Source: Odobenus rosmarus divergens
Taxonomy: Eukaryota > Chordata > Mammalia > Carnivora > Odobenidae
Length of the DNA stretch: 64,000 bases
Assembly (NCBI RefSeq): GCF_000321225.1
Contig: NW_004450465.1
Location: 2,007,278 to 2,071,277, forward strand
Reading direction: 5' to 3'
Shown here: positions 33,389 to 44,829 of the stretch, piece after piece
Numbering within the stretch: the stretch's first letter is position 1
Layout: each line of letters starts with the position of its first letter
Notes under the pieces: generated by a model
What the model was told of the DNA's origin: nothing
The model's database searches: none
What the model saw: only the letters and a program-made list of their open reading frames with translations
Made by a program: the position numbers and the translations under genes

Positions 33389-34069
33389 GGTACAGCCACT
33401 TTGGAAAACAGTACGGAGGTTCCTCAAAAAGTTGAAAATAGAGCTACCCTACGACCCAGCAATTGCACTACTGGGTATTTACCCCAAAGATACAAATGTA
33501 GTCATCAAAGGGGCACCTGCACCCCAATGTTTATTGCGTTGATGTGGTGTGTGTGTGTGTGTGTGTGTATACACACACATATACAATGGAATATTACGCA
33601 GCCATCAAAAAAATGAAATCTTGCCATTTGCAACGACGTGGATGGAACTAGAGGGTATTATGCTAAGCGAAATAAGTCAATCACAGAAAGACATGTATCA
33701 TATGATCTCACTGATATGTGGAATTTAAGAAATAAGGCAGAGGATCATAGGGGAAGATAGGAAAAAAATGAAACAAGACAAAACCAGAGAGGGAGACAAA
33801 CTGTAAGAGACTCTTAATCTTAGGAAACAAACTGAGGGTTGCTGGAGGGGAGGGGGGAGGGGTATGGGATAACTGGGTGATGGACACTGGGGAGGGTATG
33901 TGTTGTAATGAGCACCGGGTATTATGTAAGACTAATGAATTAAAGACCTGTATCCCTGAAACAAATAATAGATTATATGTTAATTGAATTTAAATTTTTA
34001 AAAAATACAAATATATATATAGGTAAGATATAAGTCAAATGAAATAAATATGACTTCTAAAAAATAAAT
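33389..34069 (+). mobile_element. Younger L1 3' end inserted at the end of an older L1
   Basis: It runs from TACAGCCACTTTGGAAAACAGTACGG to CCTGTATCCCTGAAACAAATAAT plus an A/TA-rich tail. A (TG)n/(AC)n expansion lies near 33545-33580. TSD AAAAGTTCATTAA lies at 33376-33388 and 34070-34082. Confidence 0.85.
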
Positions 34070-34434
34070 AAAAGTTCATTAAAACCAATGAGGAACTGAA
34101 TTATAGTAAGAAATTAGTGAAGTAGTTTGGTTTAAGGGATTTTCACAGATTGTAGGGGGGAGAAAAGGGAGAGAGAGAGAGAAAGAGAGAAAGCACAGCA
34201 TCAGAAAAAAGAAAAGGCAAATGGAGAAGAGGTAACAGAGAAACAAAGTTGGATAGCCAGTACTCTTAAAGGAGATCAGCAGAGGGAACAGCCTAAACAA
34301 CTGTCCAGAGGTAGAGGTACAATCCAATTTTATGTTACTAACAAAAACTTAGTAATGGGAAATAATACTTGAAAGGTATGAGAGATATCAACCTGTGAGA
34401 TTCTGTACTCTCACATTAAATGACCAAGATAATA

Positions 34435-34690
34435 AGAACTAATATCACTGAGTGCTGCTTGACCAAGTGCCACGCACTATGCTGCATACATTATTTCATT
34501 TAATCATTATCACAACCCAAAGAAATGGGTATTGTTAAATCTATTTTACAGGCTAGAAAACCAACAGTCGAAGTGATAAAATAACTTGCCTATTCACACA
34601 CCAAAGAACAAGCCAAGATAGAATTCGAATTCAGACTTACATGACTCAGAATCCACACTCTTACCCATCACACATATTGACTCCATGGTA
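34435..34690 (-). repeat. MIR, reverse, nearly full length
   Basis: GACCAAGTGCCACGCACTATGC, TTATTTCATTTAATCATTATCACAACCC, TATTTTACAGGCTAGAAAACC and ACTTGCCTATTCACACACC follow the MIR reverse-strand order. Confidence 0.8.
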
Positions 34691-34699
34691 ATATTTCAT

Positions 34700-35390
34700 T
34701 GTAAAATTGAATTTTACATAAATCGGTCTGCTATGGAAAAGAAAGGGGGGGAAATACTCCAATGGAAGCCTAGGAAAGTAATGAAGTTTCCCCCATCCCA
34801 CTATAACTGACAGTTATGACATAAGCTCAGCTGAATTAGCAGAGAAGATGGTGTATAATGCCCAATGGCTACAGCATTGGTTCATCCATTCTAATTTCTA
34901 GTAATAGAAATTTTTAAATTTCTGAATCTAGGGTTAACCTAGGAAGGCAAAATACTAGAGAAAAGCATTATTTTTCTTTGTTTAACCAAATGAATGAACT
35001 AACAGATATATACTAAGAAATGTAAACGACATTTCCAAAAGTAGAAATCATACCTCAGGGGCAATCAATTTTAATACAAAATGAATAGAAATCATAAGAT
35101 GCAATAAAACTCATTAACCAGTTATCTTAAGAATAGATGCCCTGTTTTTTTGTTTGTTTGCTTTTTGTTTTTTAAAAGAACTAAACAGATCAGCCTGAAG
35201 ACTCAGCATCACCAACAGTGCAGAGCCATAGATTTCAAAAGCTGCCTGTTCCTGTTTGCCCTTAACTGATAGGGTTTAAGTCAAAGAGTTTAGGTCTTCC
35301 AGGAAAAGAAATCTGTTTGCTTCCTTTCTTTTTGAAAAGACAGGTACACTTGGTTGAAAATGGTCTTTTACTCTATACAACAAGAAACTT
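34700..35390. other. AT-rich intronic sequence, no gene seen
   Basis: No recognised repeat or exon. Confidence 0.45.
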
Positions 35391-35394
35391 TTTT

Positions 35395-35588
35395 AAAAAG
35401 ATTTATTAATTTGCGAGAGAGAGCACAAGCAGGAGGGGCAGAAGAAGAGGTAGAGAAAATCTCCAGCCAACTCCACACTGAGTGCAGAACCTGCCTGACT
35501 TGGAGCTCAATCTCACAACCCTGAGATCACAACCTGAGTGGAAACCAAGAGTCGGACACTTAACCTTCTGTGCCACCCAGGCGCCCCT
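35395..35588 (-). mobile_element. Older Can-SINE, reverse
   Basis: It runs from AAAAAGATTTATTAATTTGCGAGAG to TGTGCCACCCAGGCGCCCCT. The flanks ACAACAAGAAACTTTTTT and ACAACAAGAACCTTTTTAAG form the TSD. Confidence 0.93.
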
Positions 35589-35635
35589 ACAACAAGAACC
35601 TTTTTAAGAAAAATATGAGAATATTCTATTATTTA

Positions 35636-35870
35636 CAACATATTTAACAAAGAATAAATTCCCAATATCTGCCTGGCAGTATTCCAGGTACTGGAACACA
35701 AGTAAACAAATGTGAAAAACAGATTGTGTCTGATGGTGGTAAATACTATAAAGGAAATAAATCAGAGCAATGAACAGAGTAATGGCAATGAAGAGAAGCC
35801 ACTTTGTGATGGGAGCTGATATTTAAGCTGAGACACAGTACAAGAGTTCGCTGATTAGTTAACAAGATAA
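35636..35870 (-). repeat. L2 fragment, reverse
   Basis: TGCCTGGCAGTATTCCAGGTACTGGAACACAAGTAAACAAATG and GGAGCTGATATTTAAGCTGAGAC follow the L2 reverse order. Confidence 0.65.
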
Positions 35871-36984
35871 AATTCACAAATTATGTAACTTGACAACAGT
35901 TACAGAAGGCAGCAGAAACCCAGGAAATTAAGTTAAAAAAAAATGCTTAAGCTTATATAATTTTACAAAGCAAATATCAAAGAGAAAGGGAAAATATATT
36001 CAGATACATACTGTTTATCAAAGAATATTAACTGTGCTTTTTTCCCACATACCATTTCACCTCCTATTAAAGCTTTCTGTTCATGCACATGGTCTCATTT
36101 GACCTTCATATAGACCAAGTAAACAACCTCCTCTCCAGTTAGTAAACCACAAGAAGTTCTACCAATGCCTGGGACTATCCCAACATACAAGAGAATAACT
36201 TGTGATTTTATCAACCTAATATTACAACTGAAGGCATCTTACTTTCCAACTGTTTCCTTCTTACTGGTGATATCCAAGATTAGTTACAAACAAATAAAAG
36301 CTTGTTATATGCAAGGCTGAAGGAGGCTGGAGGGATGTGGTATTCTACCTTGCATATAGCCTAATTAATGATGCCACTGATCGGTAATATCTATGGGGGA
36401 AAGTCATACATGGCAAAATTTGCAAAATCTAGTAGTTAATATATAACATATTAACATATTAATAAGGTAAGTCATAAAGCAAGTTTACCAATTTACTAAT
36501 AAATATAAAAAGTTCAAATATATATTGTCATTAACCTGAATTAATGAACTAGATCAGGTGAAAAGAGACACAACGACATGATTACTGAAATATATGTAAC
36601 TCTGCTTCCATATACATCAACTCATACACAAGTAATGGGTCTAAGTTTGCAAGGGGACTCTCTGTCCACCTTCACTTTCTTTTTCAGAACTGATAACACA
36701 CAGAGAGAAAGCACAAATGCCTAAACAAATCATTAATCTTATCATGCAATTATGTGAAATGAATAAACTATTATGATGCACAAATATCAGCTGTAAAGTA
36801 ACAAAAAACAACTTTCCCTAAAAGCCAAAACATTATTACCTCAGTTGCACGGCATGGGCAGTGAATAAAGTATTGAGATATGTAAGGCTTACAAATAAAG
36901 GAATTAAGCAAACACACACACCCTCGACTGTTTCTAATGGCACTTACTCTAAATGGTTTCAATCCCTCTGTGCTTTTGTATAAC
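35871..36984. other. AT-rich intronic sequence, no gene seen
   Basis: No recognised repeat or exon. Confidence 0.45.
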
Positions 36985-37190
36985 ATAATGATTAATGGTA
37001 CATGCTCTACAGTTAGAATGCCTGCATTCAAATCCCTGGTCTATCACTTTGTGTGACCTTAGGCTAATTAATTAATCTCTCTAAGCCTCCATTTCCACAT
37101 CCATAAGACAGGGATAATAAATGTATCTATGACACACGGCAGTTATGAGAATTAACTGATACGAAGAACTCCACCAGACTCAATAAACTA
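36985..37190 (+). repeat. MIR
   Basis: GCCTGCATTCAAATCCCTGGTCTATCACTTTGTGTGACCTTAGGC and AAGACAGGGATAATAAATG are the MIR core. Confidence 0.8.
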
Positions 37191-37754
37191 TTACGCAAGC
37201 AGATCATATCTTCTTTGTTCTTTAACAAAAGAAAACATTTATTCCTGGATTAAATAAGCAGAATATACACATAGTAGTTAAAACTCAAAAGATATAAAAG
37301 GGACAAGTAACAACATGTTTTCCTCCCATCTTGGTCTCCCAGATAACCAGTTCTTTTCCCTATAAACAACTAGTGTTGTTGGTTTCTTCTATATCTTTCC
37401 AGAAACATTTTATGCATATATAAGCAAATAGTACATATTGTTTTTTCCAAGGTGTTAAAAAAAAGCTATATACTATTCTCTAAAAAAACAACTACATAGT
37501 CTTCTATACTGTACTTTTTTAACTCTACATATTTTGAGGATTGTTCCACAATTGATCCTTTTCTCAATGCCTTAGGTCAGTACTTTTCAAATGTGAGTAA
37601 TAACACCTTCCTTTTGATGGGAGAACAGCTTAGAGATCATTTTGTGATGACAAATAATTTTTATTATATTACTTAACTGCATGTAAACAGGTGACAAGGG
37701 TCCTTATCCTTAAAACTCTTGTAAACCTATGAATTCACAATGAATTTAAAAGTA

Positions 37755-38492
37755 AACATTGACCACTCCACACCCACAGAAATTACTATCATGGAAAAGA
37801 TAGTAACATATGATGGTGATAATGTAAAGACACTGGAACCCTTATATACTGCCAGTACAAATATAAAATGGTGCAGTCACTCTGGAAAACAGTTTGTCAG
37901 GTTACTAATATATTAAACATAAATTTACCATATGACCTAGCAATTCCCAATCTAGGTAGTATCAACCTAAGAAAGATAGATGGAAACATCCCAAGACTTG
38001 TACACAAATGTTCATAGCAGCATTATTCATAATAGCCAAAATGTGAAAATAACCCAAATGTGTCCACCAACTGGTGAATGGACAAACAAAATATGCCATA
38101 TATACATTCACACATAAATACAAAATGGAATACTATTTGATCATAAAAAGGAACAAAGTACAGATGTGTCCTACAATATAGATAAACCTCAAAAACATTA
38201 TGATAAGAGGCCAGATACAAGAGACCACATACTGTATGATTCCATGTATATGAAATGTCCAGAAAAAGCAAACTGATAAGAGACAGAAAGATTAGTGGCT
38301 GCCTAAGGCTGGAGGTGGAAATGAAGAGTGACCACAATGGGAATGAGATTCGATTTTAGAGTGATGGAAATCAGACTGTGGTACTGGTTGCACAATTCTG
38401 TAAGTTTACTAACAATTATTGAATTGCACACTTATAATGAATGAATTTTATGTTATGTAGACTGTATACCTCAATAAAGTGATTTTTTAAGT
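37755..38492 (+). repeat. Fossil L1 3' end
   Basis: AAATGGTGCAGTCACTCTGGAAAACAG, ACAAATGTTCATAGCAGCATTATTC and ACTGTATGATTCCATGTATATG mark the 3' UTR. It ends ATACCTCAATAAAGTG. Confidence 0.8.
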
Positions 38493-39290
38493 AAATACTA
38501 AAACAAAAGATCCAATAGAATTTAAATTCATTTTGCAATGTTTGCTGAAACAATATCATACAGAATGAAACAACTTCTTTATTGTGTAACTAATTATGTC
38601 CACCTACCTAAGTTCTCTAACCTACCTTCGGATTAGCTAGTTAATGAATATTTATTGCCTGCTATATAGCACATGCCTATTTTACTGTGTTCCCGTGATG
38701 ACTCAATTTCCCCCCCCAATTGTCTCTTTTATAACTACTGTGAAAAATTTATTCATACATCACTTCATGACAAAACAAACCTTCACTTGGTGCCAACACA
38801 TTTATGTATGATGCGTGTCTCTGCTCCTTTCTCACGAGGCCCTGGCAACTGTAAGTGAAAAAAGCACTTCAGCCCAAATGATTTTAAACACACAGGTAAA
38901 CAAATTGGGCATTAGGGATGGGCCAAAGATTATCAAAACGAAAAAACAAAATTTTCTAATTAATGAAAGAAATTCATGAGCCCCTAAAAGTATGCCCATA
39001 AAACCCAATTTGAGAACTCTGTAATGTGCAGTGTCAGAAGTTACTGAAGTATGTGCAGTTCTGCTATGTGCCCATTCACAAATTGGCTTTGGGAAGATGA
39101 TCTTTAATGCATGATCCAAAAACAACCTTGTCTTCAATTATGAAATGGAAATTTAGTATTTACAAATCAAGTAAGAATAATAATTTTAAAGAAACACCTA
39201 ATGAAAAATAGAATTCATCCACATGAAAAGGCTGAACATTTAAGACAAATGATTAACAAACTATTGAAGCCATATCATGTGATAAAAATC
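38493..39290. other. Intronic sequence, no gene seen
   Basis: No recognised repeat or exon. A C8 run lies near 38711. Confidence 0.45.
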
Positions 39291-39294
39291 TTGA

Positions 39295-39428
39295 GGGGGG
39301 TCTTGATATAGGCCCCTGTGTTGGGCTCTGTGCTCAGCGGGGCGTCTGCTTGAGATTCTTTCCTTCTGCCCCTCCCCTGCTCTCTCTCCCTCTCTCTCAA
39401 ATAAATAAATAAATCTTAAAAAAAAGAT
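39295..39428 (+). mobile_element. 5'-truncated Can-SINE
   Basis: GGGCTCTGTGCTCAGCGGGGCGTCTGCTTGAGATTC and a CTCAAATAAATAAATAAATC tail. The tRNA-like head is missing. Confidence 0.85.
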
Positions 39429-40138
39429 ATATATCTTTTATACATTCATATACACACACACACAATGGAATATTATTCAGTCATTTAAAAAATGAAATCA
39501 TGTTATTTGCAATAATGTGAATGGATGTAGAGGGTATTCTGCTAAGTGAAATAAGTCAAAGACAAATACTGTATGATTTCACCGATATGTGGAACCTAAA
39601 AAACAAAACCAACAGACTCTTATACAGAGAACTCACGGTTGCTAGAAAGGAGGTGGGGGGGGGCGGTATGAGAAATAGGCAAAGAAGATTAAGATATCCA
39701 ATATCCAGTTATAAAATAAATTAAGTTATGGAAATGAAAAGTACAGTATTGGAAATGTAGTCAATAATATTGCAATAGTATTGTATGATGACACATGGTG
39801 ACTACACTTATCATGATGAGCACTGAGTAATGTATTTTTTTTTTAAGATTTTATTTATTTATTTGACAGAGAGAGATACAGCGAGAGAGGGAACATAAGC
39901 AAGGGGAGTGGGAGAGGGAGAAGCAGGCTTCCCGCGAGGCAGGGAGCCCGATGCGGGGCTCAGTCCCAGGACCCTAGGATCACGACCTGAGCCGAAGGCA
40001 GACGCTTAACCATCTGAGCCACCTAGGCGCCCCTGAGCACTGAGTAATGTAAAGAACTGTCAAATCATTATGTTGTACACCTGAAACTAATATAACATTT
40101 TATGTCAACTATAGTTCAATAATAAGTGCTTTTTAAAA
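39429..40138 (+). mobile_element. L1 3' end split by a reverse Can-SINE
   Basis: AATGGAATATTATTCAGTCATT, GAGAACTCACGGTTGCTAG and, past the SINE, TTGTACACCTGAAACTAATATAAC form one L1 3' UTR. Confidence 0.82.
39835..40034 (-). mobile_element. Can-SINE with a perfect 17-bp TSD inside the L1
   Basis: GAGCACTGAGTAATGTA lies at 39818-39834 and 40035-40051. The SINE runs from the poly(T) to CCACCTAGGCGCCCCT. Confidence 0.96.
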
Positions 40139-40150
40139 ATACAGGCAATC

Positions 40151-40227
40151 AGCAGCATTATTTACAATAGCCAAACTATAGAAGCAGCCCAAGTGTCCAC
40201 TGACAGATGAACGGATAAAGAAGATTT

Positions 40228-40270
<43 letters not shown>

Positions 40271-40336
40271 CAGACTAATGTAACACTGTAGGTTAACTAC
40301 ACTGGAATTAAAAAAAAAAAAAAAAAAAAAAAAAAG
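40151..40336 (+). mobile_element. Short, internally deleted L1 3' end with (TA)n expansion
   Basis: GCAGCATTATTTACAATAGCC is followed by (TA)n at about 40231-40262, then directly by ACCAGACTAATGTAACACTG and a poly(A) of about 27 nt. TSD ATACAGGCAATC lies at 40139-40150 and 40337-40348. Confidence 0.88.
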
Positions 40337-40409
40337 ATACAGGCAATCCTTGCTTTGCATAGTTCTGATGCATGAATTTCAGTTACCATAGTTTAGAAAA
40401 ATAATACCT

Positions 40410-40800
40410 GGCCCCAACAGCATGGCTCAAATTTCAGTTATTCCCAGGCCACACCAACTCTAAAGAATTAGAAATTCTAAAGGTGAGGTCCAGCATTTAA
40501 CACTTTTTTAAGTTTGTATTTTAATTCCAGTTAACATAGAGTGTTATAATAGTTTCAGGTATGCACTATAGTGATTCAACACTTCCATGCATCACTCTGT
40601 GCTCATCCTTTAATCTCTATCACTTATTTAATCTATGTCCCCACCCACCTCTCCCCTGGTTACCACCAGTTTGTTCTCTATAGTGAAGAGTCTGTTTCTT
40701 GATTTGTTCCTCTCTCTCTCTCTTATTTTTTTTTTCCCTTCAGCATTTAACATTGTAACAAGCCCTTCAGATGGTTCTGAACTATAGTAAGTTATATACA
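40410..40800. repeat. MER5/MER20-like hAT fragment split by an L1
   Basis: AGAAATTCTAAAGGTGAGGTCCAGC on the left and TGTAACAAGCCCTTCAGATGGTTCTGA on the right read as one hAT end once the L1 insert is removed. Confidence 0.55.
40503..40740 (-). mobile_element. L1 3' end, reverse, with TSD
   Basis: It starts with poly(T), then TTCCAGTTAACATAGAGTGTTATAATAG; this is the carnivore L1 3' end reversed. TSD CAGCATTTAACA lies at 40491-40502 and 40741-40752. Confidence 0.9.
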
Positions 40801-41290
40801 ATATGCTATACAACACTTGGAAAGAATATAGAACATGTAGTGATATTAAAAATCTCCAAGCAAATTGTGAAATGGAAAACAAAAACAAATTATGGAATAA
40901 CCATCTGATATCATTTATGAAAACAAATATAGTATACACTCTTTTGATGGGTATGTATATTTGTGGATGGTGGCATAAAAAAAAACTTAAAGAATATACA
41001 CTATCATGAAAACAGTAAGAATACCTAGCAAAGAGATATTTAAGAGATGATCAAGGCAGAACTTTAGGTTTAACTGTAATGTTTTAATTTCTGTATGAGA
41101 ACATAACTTAATATATTAATTAATTAAAATGTTTTTAAAATAAGAGAACAGACAGGAGCCATTTTTAAATGGGCAGAAGATAAGGAATTCTTAACTTGGG
41201 GCTACCTAAGTGATCCAAAGCTTCTTAATATTTTATGAAAAATTTTACTCCATCCACACTTTTTTGCATATAGAATATATCCGAAGGATC
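40801..41290. other. Intronic sequence, no gene seen
   Basis: AT-rich. 40850-41110 (AATGGAAAACAAAAACAAATTATGG) may be a decayed LINE-like scrap. Confidence 0.35.
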
Positions 41291-41305
41291 TGTGAGCCCA
41301 AGGAT

Positions 41306-41503
41306 CCTTTTTTTTTTTTTAAAGATTTTATTTATTTGAGAGAGAGAGAGTGAGAGATAGAGAGCACGAGAGGGAAGAGGGTCAGAGGGAGAAGCAGACT
41401 CCCCGCCAAGCAGGGAGCCCGATGCGGGACTCGATCCCGGGACTCCAGGATCATGACCTGAGCCGAAGGCAGTCGCCCAACCAACTGAGCCACCCAGGCG
41501 CCC
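41306..41503 (-). mobile_element. Can-SINE, reverse, with TSD
   Basis: GAGCCCAAGGAT lies at 41294-41305 and 41504-41515. The body carries CGATCCCGGGACTCCAGGATCATGACC. Confidence 0.95.
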
Positions 41504-41519
41504 GAGCCCAAGGATTCTA

Positions 41520-42225
41520 ACTCATGAACATACATATACAATTTTTGAGAATCTGTGAAGAAACAAAAGGTGACTAGCAGACTGGATTAGAGAAAATGCA
41601 GTACTGATGATTTTCACTAAATGGGACAAAGACTTCTGAAACTAGAGATTCACAAATCTAATATGGATGCTGGCTGGGCAAAAGTCCAAAACAAATTATT
41701 AAACATATTTCAAAATACCAAAATGGAAGCTGCATCAAAAAGAAGCTGAATAACAACAGAAGAAAAGCATTTTGAAAAATCTCATTTTTATGCTGGTAGG
41801 TCAAGAAAACATTTGACCTCAAAGTATTTTTAGTGTCCCAGGGAAATGAGAGCCAGGTCAAAAATGCTAAAAAATTCATCAGAGATGCCCAAAATTCAAA
41901 ACACCTGATCTCATGCTCACTTCTAAATTTAGGACTTCTGATTCCTATCCTGAATGGCTATGGGGATCTTTGTGTGAATGCCTGTTTGACACCCACTTAC
42001 TCACCATGGTGAACAGATGGTCTAAAAACAGCTCACTCTGCTTTTATACCTTTAAGACAGTCAACAAACTCCCTTAAGTTTTCTTCACAGGTGACACAAG
42101 AACAATGTAGATGCATGACAAAAGGTATGGAAAAATTTAGCTGAGTAACAGATGTTTATAGATTCTCATGGGGTGAGCAATTTAATCTAAAGGGTTAACA
42201 GATCAACATGAAAATAAAGAAAGGC
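41520..42225. other. Intronic sequence, no gene seen
   Basis: No recognised repeat or exon. Confidence 0.45.
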
Positions 42226-42228
42226 TAC

Positions 42229-42345
42229 TTTTTTATTTATTTATTTTTATTTTTTAATTTATTTGTCAGAGAGAGAGAGAGAGGGCACAAGCAGGAGGAG
42301 CTGCAGGCAGAGGGAGAAGCAGGCTCCCTGCTCAGCAGATGGCTC
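42229..42345 (-). mobile_element. Truncated Can-SINE, reverse
   Basis: TTTTTTATTTATTTATTTTTATT through GAGGGCACAAGCAGGAGGAGC to GGCTCCCTGCTCAGCAG. The tRNA-like head half is absent and G-rich sequence follows. Confidence 0.85.
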
Positions 42346-43180
42346 AGGAGGGCCAAGGTGGGGGGAGCTGGGGCGAGTGGGGGTTTCCTGAGGACTGCAC
42401 TAGATGATTTTATACAAGAATTTGGGAGAGGTGAGGGGTGAGGGGACAGTAAACTTCCTGAGCCACGTGGGTCCTTTAGGAGTTTCTCTTCAGGCAGGTT
42501 TTTTTGTCTTTTTAGTATATAATTATAATATATATGACTATATAGATATAACTAATGTATGTAAGAATGGGCTGGCTGACTGAGGTGTTGGGGTCAAAAG
42601 GGACAAGCCGAAGAATCCTCCCCTTGGGCCAGCACCCCTTCCTTCACCCCCAGTCCCAGGACAAGTACTTGGAAGCCAAGTGATGTGATCTTGCACTCAC
42701 AAGGTGTCTGCTAGCTGCCTCCTCTCAAAGGTCACGCCTTCTGGAATGAGAAGAGGACCACCATGGATCCATTCCAAGGAGTTCTACAGCCGGGGCTCCC
42801 AGAAGTACCCAGCAGTTTAAGGTGCGGAGGCCTCCTTGCCATCACAAGCTCCCCACGCCCCAACTTATGGCTGGTTCCTCAGTGGCCCTGCAGCTCCCTG
42901 CCTCTCCTGGTATCAGCAGCTTCCAGCTAGATGTGCAGGGGTTGGGCAGAACTAAAGAGCTGGCTTGAGTCAAAGGCTCAAGCTCTGCCTAGTAGGATCC
43001 TGATTCTCCACAGCCACCCTGCCTCTCCCACTGTGTGTCCTACCTGAGTGGATGACAGAGTGGAGAGCTTGCCTTTGGATTTAGTTCCTAAATCAATCAT
43101 CTTACCAATAATCTCATCAATAATTTGAGTGTGAAATTTTAATTTAAAAACTTCAAAGAGACTTCCCTTAAAAAAAAATG
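42346..43180. other. GC-rich, non-repetitive intronic island (core about 42600-43075)
   Basis: The base composition rises sharply against the AT-rich surroundings (CCCCAGTCCCAGGACAAGTAC, CAGCCGGGGCTCCCAGAAG, CCATCACAAGCTCCCCACGCCC). No long open frame, splice-bounded exon or known repeat was recognised. It could be a regulatory element, a decayed processed pseudogene or an unrecognised repeat. Confidence 0.4.
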
Positions 43181-43183
43181 GAG

Positions 43184-43350
43184 GGCTCCTGGGTGGCTCA
43201 GTTGGTTAGGAGTCTGCCTTTGGCTCAGGTCATGACCCTGGAGTCCTGGGATCAAGCCCAGCATCAGGCTCCCTGCTCAGTGGAGAGTCTGCTTCTCCCT
43301 CTCGCCTTGCTTGTGCTCTCTCTCTCTCTGTCAAATAAATAAAATCTTTA
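43184..43350 (+). mobile_element. Can-SINE with TSD
   Basis: The head is GGCTCCTGGGTGGCTCAG. TSD AAAAAATGGAG lies at 43173-43183 and 43351-43361. Confidence 0.94.
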
Positions 43351-43499
43351 AAAAAATGGAGCAAGGATACAGCTTAACCATTCTGTGACTGTTCCACACA
43401 TATACTTGGGTTAAACAAACATAGAAATAATGGTTGGAGGGAGCCAGAGTTCTCACTGTTAGAAAGTGAAGGTTTCCAAGGAGGAGGAAGGCTAGAGTG

Positions 43500-44640
43500 A
43501 ACCAGTGTATTCTAGATTAGAGTCAGAGACATGGGTATGAACCCCTGTTTACCTTAACATGGATGCAAATGGATAAAGAAACAATTGTATAGATCTAGCA
43601 CACACATAGGTGAGTATACATGCATTTAATTCCCAGCTCTGTCAGCTAAGAAGGCCTAGAAGGAACAACAAGCACACCAAGAACCTAGATCCTGTTTTTA
43701 GATACCACTGTCCTAACAAATATGACTGATTCTAGGACTGGGGCAGGGGCAACACAAGATGAGTCTGGAGCATCTAATAGTACCAAAAAGTAAAAAGTAC
43801 TCAAAAAAAAAAAAGGAGGCATATCAAAGAAAGGATCGTAAGAGCCGAATCGCCAAGAGCTCCTAATGACTACAGCTGAAATAATCTTAGCAACATAATA
43901 AATGACATTGTATTGGCTTATAACCCAAGATATAAAACAAATATCAAGTAGACAATACTGGTAGAAATAACTGGTTAAATAAATAAATAAATAGGAGAAG
44001 AAGAGACAATTCTTCCTTAAAGAATTCCAAGTAGTTTATGTAAACACTACCCCCTCCAGGAGTTGGAGCTTAATTTTTCCATCTTCCCAAATGTAGGCAG
44101 CATTTACTGACTTACTTCCAAAGAACAGCATATGGAAAGGGGAGGAAAAATTAACTTTACAGTGGAGAAACCTTAAAAACATGATAGCATGTACCCCCAC
44201 TATGTGATAAGAAGGGCACTTCACCTCTGTGATATTCATCCCCAAGACAGAGAGTCCCAGTCTAACCAGGAAAAACATCATAAAAAAACAAATCAAGAAA
44301 CATTCTACAAAATACCTGACCAGGACACCTCAAGACTGTCAAGGTTGGGAAAAACAAGGAAAGATTGAGAAGGCATAATAAACCAGAGAAGACTAAACAG
44401 ACATGAAGACTAAATGTAAGGCGTATCTTCGAAGGCATATTACTGGAAAAAACAATGAAATGCAAAAATAGTTCGGAGTTTGATTCATGGTAATATACCA
44501 ATGTTGGTTTACTTCCATAAATGTACCGTGGTAATGTAAGATATAAACAACAGAGGAAACTGAGTTAGGGGTATGCCTGAACTCTGGATGATCTTTGCAG
44601 CTTTTCTGTAAATTAAAAAATATTCTGAAGTTAAAGTTTA
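43500..44640 (+). repeat. Ancient LINE-like repeat, diverged copy
   Basis: The block AAGAACCTAGATCCTGTTTTTAG and the end GATGATCTTTGCAGCTTTTCTGTAAATTAAAAAATATTCTGAAGTTAAAG parallel the repeat at 430-1975. Limits are uncertain. Confidence 0.4.
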
Positions 44641-44683
44641 CTAAAATTTGAAATGGAAATATCCATATGATCTTGTCACTTAA

Positions 44684-44685
44684 AT

Positions 44686-44719
<34 letters not shown>
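44684..44719. repeat. (CA)n microsatellite
   Basis: ACACATATACACACACAC... with about 15 CA units. It produces a Cys/Val open frame on the other strand. Confidence 0.95.
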
Positions 44720-44829
44720 CCGTATTTTCTACCTCTTTCCACTGAAAAGGTCAAGAAGGAATGATATCCCACTATTAATGAGCAGGTATAACATTCAGAT
44801 TTGGTCTCTAAATACCATTCCCACTTAAA

